Shown here in pieces: positions 35,980 through 44,737 of a stretch of 64,000 nt of DNA. Location: NCBI GenBank assembly GCA_016793065.1, contig JAEULV010000010.1, forward strand, positions 1 through 64,000, read 5' to 3'. Position 1 is the first letter of the stretch, and each line of letters starts with the position of its first letter. The stretch comes from Hyphomicrobiaceae bacterium (GTDB lineage Bacteria; Pseudomonadota; Alphaproteobacteria; Rhizobiales; Ancalomicrobiaceae). The position numbers were made by a program, and so were the translations under genes. The notes beneath the pieces are model-generated. The model saw nothing but the letters and a program-made list of their open reading frames with translations. It made no database searches and had not been told where the DNA came from.

Positions 35980-36833
35980 CTGCTTACGACCCCCGGCTCA
36001 CGCCCGCCCGCGCCGATCTGGCCGCTGCCCATCTCAAGGGTCGCGTCGATGCCCCGCGCTTCGTCATTGGCGCCACCAAGCGCATCACCCGCCCCACCGC
36101 CGACCTCAAGCGCCATCCGGCCGAGACCGCCCCGGTGGAGACCCAGGCGCTCTGCGGCGAGACCGTCACCATCTACGATGAAAGCGCCGACGGCTGGGCC
36201 TGGGGCCAGCTCAATCGCGACGGCTATGTCGGCTGGCTCGCCGCCTCCGCCCTTGGCGCTCCCGGCCCGGCGCCGACCCACAAGGTCGCCGCCACCCGCA
36301 CCTTCGTCTTCAGCGGCCCGTCGATCAAGACGCCGATCCGCCACTGGCTGTCGCTCGGCTCGCCGCTCGCCATTGCCCGCACCATCGAGGCCGGCGGCCG
36401 CGCCTTCGCCGTCATGCCCGATGGCGGCCACCTCGTCACTACCCACATCGCCCCGCTCGACGCCCGCGCCGGCGATCCGGTTGCCGTCGCCGAGGGTTTC
36501 CTCGAAACGCCCTATCTGTGGGGAGGCCGCTCCTCCCTCGGCACCGACTGTTCCGGCCTGGTCCAGACCGCCCTCAACGCCTGCGGCATCGATTGCCCCC
36601 GCGACAGCGACATGCAGGAGGCCGCCCTCGGCACGCCGGTTTCGCTCGATCCGGCCGAATGGTGCCGGGGCGACCTGCTGTTCTGGCCCGGCCACGTCGC
36701 CTTCGTCCGCGACGCCGCCACCATGCTGCACGCCAATGCCCACCACATGAAGGTCGCCATCGAGCCGCTCGGCGCCGGCCTCGCCCGCATCGCCGCCGCC
36801 GGCGCCAACCTGCGCGCAGTTCGCCGCCCCTGA
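35976..36833 (+). CDS. NlpC/P60 cell-wall peptidase with SH3 domains
   Basis: 285 aa cysteine peptidase (C40) that cuts peptidoglycan stem peptides. SH3-like segments are at about 50-95 (WAWGQLNRDGYVGWL) and 105-160. The catalytic domain has C192 in GTDCSGLVQTAL and H240 in FWPGHVAF. There is no obvious signal peptide, so export or a cytoplasmic recycling role is open; related alphaproteobacterial proteins often lack one too. It overlaps the upstream MarR gene (ATGA). Confidence 0.93.
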   Translation: MTAYDPRLTPARADLAAAHLKGRVDAPRFVIGATKRITRPTADLKRHPAETAPVETQALCGETVTIYDESADGWAWGQLNRDGYVGWLAASALGAPGPAPTHKVAATRTFVFSGPSIKTPIRHWLSLGSPLAIARTIEAGGRAFAVMPDGGHLVTTHIAPLDARAGDPVAVAEGFLETPYLWGGRSSLGTDCSGLVQTALNACGIDCPRDSDMQEAALGTPVSLDPAEWCRGDLLFWPGHVAFVRDAATMLHANAHHMKVAIEPLGAGLARIAAAGANLRAVRRP

Positions 36834-36923
36834 CATCGGCGCCGACATTGCCGCCGCAAGGCAAGCCTCCGCGCCGCCGGCGCTTGCGCGGCGGCGACAT
36901 CAACGCGGATTATGGTCGGGAAG

Positions 36924-36998
36924 TGGTGCCGGTGGAGGGATTTGAACCCCCGACCACCCGCTTACGAAGCGGATGCTCTACCACTGAGCTACACCGGC
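36924..36998 (-). tRNA. tRNA-Thr (anticodon CGT)
   Basis: 75-nt cloverleaf on the minus strand including an encoded CCA. Acceptor GCCGGTG pairs with CACCGGC, D-arm AGCTCAGTGGTAGAGC, anticodon stem TCCGC/GCGGG around TTCGTAA, T-arm GGGGGTTCAAATCCCTC. Anticodon CGT reads ACG codons. Confidence 0.97.
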
Positions 36999-37208
36999 GA
37001 AATGCAGTTATGCGCCGGGGTGATACCCGCAAGCGGCCGATTTGGCAAGGCTCGTCTTGCCGAATTCGCCACCCTCGCCCCACCCTCTCGTGAACGACGC
37101 CGGCATCGCACCGCTGTTTGGCCGGCGCCCGCGGATCGAGACGTTTTTCGCCTTGACCTCAATTGGCTTTGGCGCTTTGTCGAATGATCGAACCGGGAGA
37201 GCGAAGGC

Positions 37209-38240
37209 ATGAGCGAAACCGAAAAGCGCGGGCTGTGGGGCCGATTGTTCGGCGGCGCCGCGCCGGCTGCGTCCGAACCGCCCGCCGCCGAGCCGGTCGT
37301 CGAAGCGCCGGCGCCGGCGCCGACCTCCTGGTGGCAGCGGCTGAAGTCCGGCCTGTCGCGCACGTCGTCGTCGCTGACCGAGGGCATCTCCGCCGTCTTC
37401 ACCAAGCGCAAGCTCGACGCCGAGACGCTTGAGGACCTCGAGGACGTGCTGATCCGCGCCGATCTCGGCATGGATACCGCCACCCGCGTCGCCAAGGCCC
37501 TCGCCAAGGGCCGCTTCGACAAGGAAATCTCCGAGGCGGAAGTCCGGTCCGTGCTGGCCGAGGAAGTCGAGAAGATCCTCGCCCCCATCGCCCGGCCGCT
37601 CGTCCTCGATCCGGCGTTCCGTCCCCACATCATTCTCGTCGTCGGCGTCAACGGCACCGGCAAGACCACCACCATCGGCAAGCTGGCGCAGATCTATGCC
37701 CGCGACGGCAAGAAGGTGAAGCTCGCCGCCGGCGACACCTTCCGCGCCGCCGCCATCGACCAGCTGCGCATCTGGGCGGCGCGCACCGGCGCCACCATCG
37801 TCGCCCGCGAACCCGGCGCCGATGCCGCCGCGCTGGCCTTCGACGCCCTGCGCGAGGCGGTCGAGGACGGCACCGACGTGCTGATCATCGACACCGCCGG
37901 CCGCTTGCAGAACCGCACCGAGCTGATGGACGAACTGGAAAAGATCGTCCGCGTCCTCAAGAAGCTCGACCCCGCCGCCCCTCAAACAACGATTCTGACC
38001 CTCGACGCCACCACCGGCCAGAACGCCCTCAATCAGGTCGAGATCTTCGGTAAGGTCGCCGGCGTCAACGGCCTGGTGATGACCAAGCTCGACGGCACCG
38101 CTCGTGGCGGCATCCTCGTCGCCATTGCCGCGAAGTTCGGCCTGCCGGTGCATTTCATCGGCGTCGGCGAGGGCGCCGACGATCTCGAGCCCTTCGTCGC
38201 CGGCGATTTCGCCCGCGCCATCGCCGGGCTGGAGCAATGA
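37209..38240 (+). CDS. ftsY: Signal recognition particle receptor FtsY
   Basis: 343 aa GTPase that docks SRP-ribosome complexes at the membrane. A short Pro/Ala-rich acidic A domain (1-45) is followed by the N domain and the G domain with GVNGTGKTTT (146-155), DTFRAAA, DTAGR and TKLDGTARGG. GGGAGAG and AAGG precede the ATG. The next gene begins one base after its stop. Confidence 0.97.
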   Translation: MSETEKRGLWGRLFGGAAPAASEPPAAEPVVEAPAPAPTSWWQRLKSGLSRTSSSLTEGISAVFTKRKLDAETLEDLEDVLIRADLGMDTATRVAKALAKGRFDKEISEAEVRSVLAEEVEKILAPIARPLVLDPAFRPHIILVVGVNGTGKTTTIGKLAQIYARDGKKVKLAAGDTFRAAAIDQLRIWAARTGATIVAREPGADAAALAFDALREAVEDGTDVLIIDTAGRLQNRTELMDELEKIVRVLKKLDPAAPQTTILTLDATTGQNALNQVEIFGKVAGVNGLVMTKLDGTARGGILVAIAAKFGLPVHFIGVGEGADDLEPFVAGDFARAIAGLEQ

Positions 38241-38241
38241 C

Positions 38242-39024
38242 GTGAGCGAGGCGCGGCTCCCTGTCTCCGTCTTCATGATCGCCCTCGATGAAGCCGACCG
38301 CATCGAGCGCACCATCGCCGCCATCCGCGACTGGGTCGACGAGGTCATCGTCGTCGACAGCGGCTCCACCGACGGCACTCAGGCGCTCGCCGCCGCCGCC
38401 GGCGCCCGCGTCCTCCACCACGACTGGGCCGGCTACGGCCCGCAGAAGCGCTTCGCCGAGGCCCAGTGCCGCAATCGCTGGCTGCTCAACCTCGACGCCG
38501 ACGAAGTCGTGCCGCCGAGCCTGCGCCGCGAGATCGAGGCACTGTTCGCAACCGGCGAACCCGCCCTCGACGGCTACCGCCTGCGCATCGCCGAGATCTT
38601 CCCCGGCGAGACCGAGCCGCATCCCCTCGCCTATTATCTCGACCCGGTGCGCCTCTACCGCGCCGATCGCGGCCGCTATGCCGCCTCGCCGGTGCATGAC
38701 CGGGTCGAATTCCCCCCCGATGCCCGCCTTGGGGAACTGAAGCCGCTCGTGCATCATTTCTCCGTTCGCTCCCTCGGCGAACAGATGACCAAGCTCAACG
38801 GCTACAGCGACCTGCAAGTCGAGACGCTGGCCAGCGCCGGCGGCCGCAAGGTGTCGCTCCTGCGCCTCGTCACCGAGTTCCCGCTGTGGTTCCTCAAGGT
38901 CTATTTCGGCCGCCGTCATTTCCTGCGCGGCCGCTACGGCTTCCTCAGCGCCATGAACGTCGCCTTCTCCCGCCACCTGCGCATCGCCAAATTGGTCGAA
39001 TGGGAACTGCGCAACAAGCGCTAG
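38242..39024 (+). CDS. Glycosyltransferase family 2 (LPS-type)
   Basis: 260 aa GT-A fold enzyme resembling WaaE/KdtX-type core glucosyltransferases. The nucleotide-sugar segment VDSGSTDGTQ and the metal-binding NLDADEVV are present; FLKVYFGRRHFLRGRYGF near the C-terminus is typical of this group. No ATG fits; GTG at 38242, with GGAG 9-10 nt upstream, lies one base after the ftsY stop, so the two are translationally linked. It acts on the cytoplasmic side; the exact sugar is unknown. Confidence 0.88.
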   Translation: MSEARLPVSVFMIALDEADRIERTIAAIRDWVDEVIVVDSGSTDGTQALAAAAGARVLHHDWAGYGPQKRFAEAQCRNRWLLNLDADEVVPPSLRREIEALFATGEPALDGYRLRIAEIFPGETEPHPLAYYLDPVRLYRADRGRYAASPVHDRVEFPPDARLGELKPLVHHFSVRSLGEQMTKLNGYSDLQVETLASAGGRKVSLLRLVTEFPLWFLKVYFGRRHFLRGRYGFLSAMNVAFSRHLRIAKLVEWELRNKR

Positions 39025-39115
39025 CCGGCGCCCGGACCGCTCCGGTTGGCGCCACTTCGGCGCCCGCCGCGCCGCGTCCCCAATCTGGGTGATGCCTGCC
39101 GGAAAACTCGCGCCG

Positions 39116-40279
39116 CTACGGCAGGAATCGCGGAAAGCCCGACACGATCCGCACCAGGTCCGCCTGCCGGCGGATTCCCAGCTTTTCATAGCACCGCTTG
39201 ATGTGATGCCGTGCCGTGCTCAGCGCCACGCCGAGCCTTTCGGCCGCCTCCTCCGGCGTCGAGCCCTGCCCGACCGCCAGCGCCACCCGCGCCTCCGCCG
39301 GCGTCAGCCCGAGCAGCATCAGCCCGCGCGTGTCGTCGCGCTCGACCGCGCCCGGCTCGACCGTCGCCAGCACCAGCACGCGCGGCACGTCGTCGAGCAG
39401 GGAACTGAGCGGCAACCGCCCCACCTCGGCGCGCAGCGGCAACACCTGCACCAGGAGCGGCAACGTCTCCCCCGGACGCGTCAACGCGATCATCTCGACC
39501 GCCTCGGTCGTCACCACACCATGCACGGCCCGCTCGACCGCCCCATCCAGCAGTGCCGTATCCCTCGGTCCCGCCCCGCCGAGCCGCCGCTGGCTGAAAT
39601 TCAGCCCGCGCCCCTGCATCCGCTCCGCCGCCGCGTTGAGGCGCAGGATCGCGCCGGAGCGATTGAGCAGCACCGCGCCGCACTCGAACCGGTCGAGCAG
39701 ATCCGCCTCATGCGGCCGAACGGCATGCATCCGGCGATAGATGCCGAGCGCCTGGATCAGATGCGTCGACAGCGTCTCGAACACCCGCCGCTGCTGCGCG
39801 TCCGGCGCCGCCGCCCTGCGCGAGTACTGCACCGAAAACCATAGCCGTTCGCAGGGGTTAATCTTCGAGGTGACACGGTCGAGACTATAGAGATTGTCAT
39901 TCTTTAACAGGAAATCGTTATAGAATTCATTCCTGTTCATCGCCGATTTGCTGATGACATCATGATCCGAAAAGATAACCTCGGCGCTCTTGTTATGTGC
40001 AAGCCAATTTTTTCTGGGATTATGCGCGACGTAATAGTTCAAATAGTCCGGTATCGCCTCATGAAAGGCCTCACTGGCATAGGCAAACAGCAGCGGGTCC
40101 GGCAGGTTGGAGCGCACCACCGGGCCGATCATCATGCCCTTGCCACCCAGCAGATCCGCGACCCCGTCCAGTACCGCCGGCAACCGCGAAGGATCGGTGG
40201 CGGCGGCATAGATGTCGCCGATCGCGCCCTCGATCCGGTCCGACAGAAACCGCCGGGCTGGCTTCATGCTGTGTCCCAT
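39116..40279 (-). CDS. LuxR-type HTH transcriptional regulator
   Basis: 387 aa. The C-terminal 65 residues form a LuxR/GerE helix-turn-helix (GLTPAEARVALAVGQGSTPE, GVALSTARHHIKRCYEKLGI). The N-terminal ~300 residues match no autoinducer domain I recognise; a PAS-like stretch may span residues 190-290 (GAVLLNRSGAILRLNAAAER). Two starts are close: MGHSMKP at 40279 or the internal ATG at 40267. A large inverted repeat lies 160 bp upstream. The signal and targets are unknown. The 39840-40070 part of the gene is less GC-rich than its surroundings. Confidence 0.85.
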   Translation of the reverse strand: MGHSMKPARRFLSDRIEGAIGDIYAAATDPSRLPAVLDGVADLLGGKGMMIGPVVRSNLPDPLLFAYASEAFHEAIPDYLNYYVAHNPRKNWLAHNKSAEVIFSDHDVISKSAMNRNEFYNDFLLKNDNLYSLDRVTSKINPCERLWFSVQYSRRAAAPDAQQRRVFETLSTHLIQALGIYRRMHAVRPHEADLLDRFECGAVLLNRSGAILRLNAAAERMQGRGLNFSQRRLGGAGPRDTALLDGAVERAVHGVVTTEAVEMIALTRPGETLPLLVQVLPLRAEVGRLPLSSLLDDVPRVLVLATVEPGAVERDDTRGLMLLGLTPAEARVALAVGQGSTPEEAAERLGVALSTARHHIKRCYEKLGIRRQADLVRIVSGFPRFLP

Positions 40280-40612
40280 CCCGCCTGAAACATCGACGCG
40301 CCAACCCAACGCCAATCCGCGACACCCAACGTCCGCCCGCGCCAGCCCGCCTCCCCGGCACCGGCCGGCGACGCCACGCCCCAACCGGTCCCGCGTCCCG
40401 GCAGGTTGAAAATGCTCGGCAAACCGCTGATTTTGCCCCTTGGTCAACGCTAGCCGCAAACGCGGCTTTGACCAAGAGGAACAATTCACGCTCCGCACAA
40501 AATCGGTGGATCGTGCGACTCATATCCTTCGCGCCACCCACCCCGCCAAAACGGCCCGACCACCACGCCACTCGCCGGCGCGGCGCAACCAAGTCCAGCG
40601 CTGTCTGAAAAG
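40280..40612. other. Intergenic between tRNA-Leu and LuxR-type gene
   Basis: 333 bp, non-coding. Its main feature is an interrupted inverted repeat: CTTGGTCA (40439-40446) / TGACCAAG (40469-40476), enclosing AGCCGC (40452-40457) / GCGGCT (40462-40467) around AAAC. It has no T-run on the minus strand, so an operator for the regulator gene is as likely as a tRNA terminator. Confidence 0.5.
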
Positions 40613-40698
40613 TGGTGCCCCAGGCCGGACTCGAACCAGCACGCCCGCGAAGGCAACAGATTTTGAGTCTGCCGCGTCTACCATTTCGCCACTGGGGC
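40613..40698 (-). tRNA. tRNA-Leu (anticodon CAA)
   Basis: 86-nt class II tRNA on the minus strand with encoded CCA. Acceptor GCCCCAG / CTGGGGC, anticodon stem GCAGA/TCTGT around CTCAAAA, a long variable arm, and T-arm GCTGGTTCGAGTCCGGC. It reads UUG codons. Confidence 0.97.
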
Positions 40699-40935
40699 AG
40701 CGGCGCGGGATCATAGGGATCAAAGTCGCTGCGTCAATCCGAAATGACGCCCGCGCCCGCCGCTGTGGGAAAAACCGGCGGACGCCGGCGCCGGGGGCTT
40801 GCCGCCACCGGTTTGCGACGCTCATATGCGGGAAAGGCGCGGGCGAGCGCCCGGAACGTCGCCCCATCGCCGAACAGGACCAGGGCCGGCACCACCATCC
40901 GCCAGCCTAACGATACCCGCTTCGAGGACAGCACC

Positions 40936-41712
40936 TTGACCCAGACCATCCTGCCGCACCGCATCCAGGGCCCCGAAGGTACCGTGCCCCTGGTCTGCGT
41001 CCATGGCTTTGCCGGCGATCGCGACACCTGGCTGGCACTGCAGGTCGCCTTGCAGCACCGCCGCCGCACCATCGCCTTCGACCTGCCCGGCCACGGCGCC
41101 GCGCTCGAATGGCCGCGCATCGGCCATGCCGGTGTGTCCATGAAGGAGCTGATCGCCTCGATCGACGCCATGGGCATCAACGAGTTCCACCTCGTCGGCC
41201 ATTCCATGGGCGGCGCCATCGCCACCATGACCGCGCTGAAGCTGGCGGAGAGCGAGCGGGTCAAGTCGTTGACGTTGCTGGCGCCCGGCGGCTTTGGCGC
41301 CGAGATCAACCATCGCCTGCTGCGCAGCTTCGCGGTTGCCACCGAGTCCCACGAGCTGCATGCCCTGTTCGGCCAGTTCTTCGGCTTCGAGAAGCACGTC
41401 CCCCACACCGTCGCCGAACAGATGGCCCAGCACCGCGCCGATCCACGCGTAACCGCCGCCCTCGCCACCGTCGTCGAGGCCATCCTCGACGGCGAGCGCC
41501 AGAAGGGCTTCGACCTGGCGACGCTCGCGACCCTGCGCCATCCGATCAAACTGATCTGGGGCACCCACGACCGCGTCCTGCCGCCGACCCAGGCGCGCGG
41601 CGTCCCCGGCATCGTCGCCGTCCACATGTTCGACGGCGTCGGGCACATGCCGCAGCTGGAAATCCCGCGCGAGGTCGCCCGCCTCGTCACCGAGAACACC
41701 GCTATCGCCTGA
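40936..41712 (+). CDS. Alpha/beta-fold hydrolase
   Basis: 258 aa. The nucleophile elbow LVGHSMGGA holds S90; the acid is in WGTHDRVL and the base in GVGHMPQLE. CVHGFAGDRDTW is the oxyanion-hole loop. The best start is TTG at 40936, with GAGGA 8 nt upstream, as no ATG fits the family N-terminus. The sequence resembles the hydrolase domain found fused to acetoin dehydrogenase E2, without the lipoyl domain. Substrate unknown. Confidence 0.85.
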   Translation: MTQTILPHRIQGPEGTVPLVCVHGFAGDRDTWLALQVALQHRRRTIAFDLPGHGAALEWPRIGHAGVSMKELIASIDAMGINEFHLVGHSMGGAIATMTALKLAESERVKSLTLLAPGGFGAEINHRLLRSFAVATESHELHALFGQFFGFEKHVPHTVAEQMAQHRADPRVTAALATVVEAILDGERQKGFDLATLATLRHPIKLIWGTHDRVLPPTQARGVPGIVAVHMFDGVGHMPQLEIPREVARLVTENTAIA

Positions 41713-41795
41713 ACGCCCGGCCATACACCGAAAATAAGCGGTTCTGGGCTCTATTGGCCCCGACCCGCCATGCCAACCGTTGCCCGAAAGCCGCC

Positions 41796-42383
41796 ATGCT
41801 GAGACGCCTCTACGACTGGACCCTGTCGCTTGCCGCCCGCAAGGCGGCCGAATGGTGGCTGGCGGTCATCGCCTTCATCGAAAGCTCGGTGTTTCTCGTC
41901 CCCGCCGACGTGCTGTTCCTGCCGATGGCCATTGCCCGGCCGGAACGGGCCTATCGGCTGGCGCTGATCGCCACCGTCGCCTCCTGCCTCGGCGGCATCG
42001 CCGGCTATTTCCTCGGCTACTATGCCTATGAGGCCTTCGCCAAGCCGGTGCTGGAGCTCTATGGCAAGCTCGAGACCTTCGAACGGCTGCGCGCTTCCAC
42101 CAGCGCCGATGCCATCCTGTTGATGCTCATCACCTCCGGCCTCGCCCACCTGCCGCCGATCAAGGTCGTCACCATCCTGTCGGGCGCCGCCAAGATCGAC
42201 ATCTGGCTGTTCATCGCCTCCTGCGTCGTCGCCCGTGGCGCCCGCTTCTATGCGCTCGCCTGGCTGTTGCGCCGCTATGGCGAGCCGATCCGCGACTTCA
42301 TCGAAAAGCGCCTCGGCCTCATCGCCGGCGCCGCCGCCGCCGTCCTCATTGCTGCCTATTTCCTCATCAAGTATCTGATGTAA
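41796..42383 (+). CDS. YqaA/DedA-family membrane protein
   Basis: 195 aa polytopic inner-membrane protein of the SNARE-associated/DedA-like group. EWWLAVIAFIESSVFLVPADVLFLPMAI and the following hydrophobic segments give about four to five helices; the conserved Glu-Ser-Ser and Pro-Ala-Asp of this family are seen. DedA relatives flip phospholipids or undecaprenyl phosphate; the YqaA branch is not characterised. dsbB follows after about 110 bp, a pairing typical of Rhizobiales. Confidence 0.88.
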   Translation: MLRRLYDWTLSLAARKAAEWWLAVIAFIESSVFLVPADVLFLPMAIARPERAYRLALIATVASCLGGIAGYFLGYYAYEAFAKPVLELYGKLETFERLRASTSADAILLMLITSGLAHLPPIKVVTILSGAAKIDIWLFIASCVVARGARFYALAWLLRRYGEPIRDFIEKRLGLIAGAAAAVLIAAYFLIKYLM

Positions 42384-42491
42384 TCCCAAGGCGCCGGCAC
42401 CGCCGCTCTTTGCTATGCCTCGCCCGACCCGATCGCGCGGTTCGCCCCGGGTCGGCCAAGGCGGCGACAGCCAGATGAACGAGGACAGGCA

Positions 42492-43010
42492 ATGATCGAA
42501 GCCCTGCTGGCGTGCGGCCCCCGCTTTCTCGCGATCCTCGCCGCCCTCGCTGGCGCCATCGCCTCGATCAGCGCCGCCTGGGGCTTCCAGCTGATCGGCG
42601 GCTTCATCCCCTGCGCCCTGTGCTATGCCCAGCGCGTGCCCTATTACCTCGGCATTCCGGTTCTGGTCGTGGCGCTCGCCGTCAGCCGGCGCGGCGACAT
42701 CCCCCGCCTCGGGTCACTTCTGCTGCTCGTCGCCGCTGCCATCTTCGCCTATGGCGCCTATCTCGGCGCCTTCCAGGCCGGCGCCGAGTGGGGCTTCTGG
42801 GACGGCCCGCGCGACTGCGCCACCTCCGGCGCCGCCGCCGTCACCAAGGCCGGCGACCTTCTCGCCGCCATGGCCCAGACCAGGATCGTCTCCTGCACCG
42901 AGGTGCAGCTGCGGATTTTCGGCCTGTCCTTCGCCGGCTGGAACGTCGTCGTCTCCGCCGGCCTCGTCGGCTTGTGCGCCTTTGCCGCCCTCGGCCGCGC
43001 CCGGACCTGA
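42492..43010 (+). CDS. dsbB: Disulfide bond formation protein B
   Basis: 172 aa quinone-linked oxidase that reoxidises periplasmic DsbA. Four membrane helices; the first periplasmic pair is C41-x2-C44 (IPCALCYAQR), the second pair C109 and C135 in the second loop (PRDCATSG ... IVSCTEVQ). GAGGACAG precedes the ATG. No dsbA is in the window. Confidence 0.93.
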   Translation: MIEALLACGPRFLAILAALAGAIASISAAWGFQLIGGFIPCALCYAQRVPYYLGIPVLVVALAVSRRGDIPRLGSLLLLVAAAIFAYGAYLGAFQAGAEWGFWDGPRDCATSGAAAVTKAGDLLAAMAQTRIVSCTEVQLRIFGLSFAGWNVVVSAGLVGLCAFAALGRART

Positions 43011-43179
43011 TCCGGCCCCATAAATTCGCGGTTAGCGTTTAGGCGCGATTGCCCGATGGGCACGGACGCTGTATGAACGCGCGCGCTCGGGGTCCGCCCC
43101 GGCATCGACGCGAATGGCGGTCTCTTGCGACACCCGTTCGCGGTTCATCGAAACGAGGAAAGTCGAGGACGTCGCCGCG

Positions 43180-44427
43180 ATGGCCCGATTGGTGTTGAAA
43201 TTTGGCGGAACATCCGTCGCGAATGTCGAGCGGATCCGCAACGTCGCGCGGCATGTGAAGCGCGAGGTGGACGCCGGCCACGAGGTCGCCGTGGTGGTTT
43301 CCGCCATGTCCGGCGTGACCAATCAACTTGTCGCCTATGTCAAGGAAGCCTCCGAGCTTTACGACCCGCGCGAATATGACGCGGTCGTCGCCTCCGGCGA
43401 ACAGGTGACCTCCGGCCTCCTGGCGATCGTGCTGCAGGCGATGGGCATCAAGGCCCGCTCCTGGCAGGGCTGGCAGATCCCGCTCGTCACCAACCACGAG
43501 CACGGCTCCGCCCGCATCGATTCGATGGACGGCGCCCGCCTGATCGAGTCGATGAGCTCCGGCGAGGTGGCGGTGATCGCCGGCTTCCAGGGCATCGGCC
43601 CCAACCAGCGCATCGCCACCCTCGGCCGTGGCGGCTCCGACACCTCGGCGGTCGCCGTGGCGGCGGCGGTCAAGGCCGACCGCTGCGACATCTACACCGA
43701 TGTCGACGGCGTCTACACCACCGACCCGCGCATCGTGCCCAAGGCCCGCCGGCTGGAGAAGGTCGCCTTCGAGGAAATGCTCGAAATGGCCTCGCTCGGC
43801 GCCAAGGTGCTGCAGGTTCGCTCGGTCGAGCTGGCCATGGTACACAAGGTCCGCACCTTCGTGCGTTCCTCCTTCGACAAGCCCGAGGATATCGATCCTT
43901 ACGGCAATCCCCCCGGAACGCTCATCTGCGACGAGGACGAGATCGTGGAACAAGAGGTTGTCACCGGCATCGCCTTCTCCAAGGACGAGGCGCAGATTTC
44001 CCTCCGGCACGTGCCCGACAAGCCGGGCGTCGCGGCCGCCGTCTTCGGCCCGCTGGCCGAGGCCGCCATCAATGTCGACATGATCGTTCAGATCATCTCG
44101 CCCGATGGCTCCTCGACCGACATCACCTTCACGGTGCCCTCGGCCGACTTCAAGCGCGCCGTCGATATCCTGAGCAAGAACCAGGACAAGATCGGCTTCA
44201 CCACGGTTGAAGGCCAGGACGACGTCGTCAAGGTCTCGGTCATCGGCATGGGCATGCGCAGCCACGCCGGCGTCGCCGCCCTCGCCTTCAAGGCCCTGGC
44301 GGAAAAGAGCATCAACATCCGCGCCATCACCACCTCCGAGATCAAGATCTCGGTGCTGATCGACGCCCCCTACACCGAACTCGCCGTCCGCACCCTGCAT
44401 TCGGTCTACGGCCTCGACAAGCACTGA
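43180..44427 (+). CDS. lysC: Aspartate kinase
   Basis: First enzyme of the aspartate pathway to lysine, threonine and methionine; 415 aa. MARLVLKFGGTSV carries the ATP-site K7, VSAMSGVTNQL and GRGGSDTSAVA follow, and two C-terminal ACT domains (VPDKPGVAAAVFGPLAEAAI, VIGMGMRSHAGVAALAF) bind feedback inhibitors. The ATG at 43180 begins the family sequence; the frame extends 22 codons upstream. It shares the pathway with dapB at 60.9 kb. Confidence 0.96.
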   Translation: MARLVLKFGGTSVANVERIRNVARHVKREVDAGHEVAVVVSAMSGVTNQLVAYVKEASELYDPREYDAVVASGEQVTSGLLAIVLQAMGIKARSWQGWQIPLVTNHEHGSARIDSMDGARLIESMSSGEVAVIAGFQGIGPNQRIATLGRGGSDTSAVAVAAAVKADRCDIYTDVDGVYTTDPRIVPKARRLEKVAFEEMLEMASLGAKVLQVRSVELAMVHKVRTFVRSSFDKPEDIDPYGNPPGTLICDEDEIVEQEVVTGIAFSKDEAQISLRHVPDKPGVAAAVFGPLAEAAINVDMIVQIISPDGSSTDITFTVPSADFKRAVDILSKNQDKIGFTTVEGQDDVVKVSVIGMGMRSHAGVAALAFKALAEKSINIRAITTSEIKISVLIDAPYTELAVRTLHSVYGLDKH

Positions 44428-44737
44428 GGCGAGGCCCCGGCGGCATCGCGCGGCGCCGGCCTTTTCGGCAATCGACGACGGGGCTCCTTGGAGCCCCGTC
44501 TGCATTTGGGCGCCCGCGTGCGGATAAAACCGTCACCGGAAAATCCTATTCCTTCAAAACAAGGAGTTAGGGGATTTTGGTGTTTCGTCGCGGCCGCAAC
44601 ATGCTCTAGACTGATCGGGTGTTGCCGGAATTCGTCGAAACGGCGCGGCCGCGCTATCGCCCGACGCGGCCGGGAAGCACATTATCTCACGGCGGGCAAC
44701 CGTCGCCCCATCGTTTCACCAGCCAGGGAGGCGTCAC
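44428..44737. other. Intergenic lysC-ptsP
   Basis: 310 bp: the lysC terminator (44477-44505), then an AT-rich imperfect hairpin (44540-44578: AAAATCC / GGATTTT outside, TTCCTT / AAGGAG inside around CAAAAC), then GC-rich sequence to ptsP. The hairpin is the only AT-rich patch in the area. Confidence 0.5.
44477..44505 (+). terminator. Terminator of lysC
   Basis: 10-11-bp stem GACGGGGCTCC / GGAGCCCCGTC with a very tight loop (effectively CTTG), followed by TGCATTT, 50 bp after the lysC stop. Confidence 0.75.
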
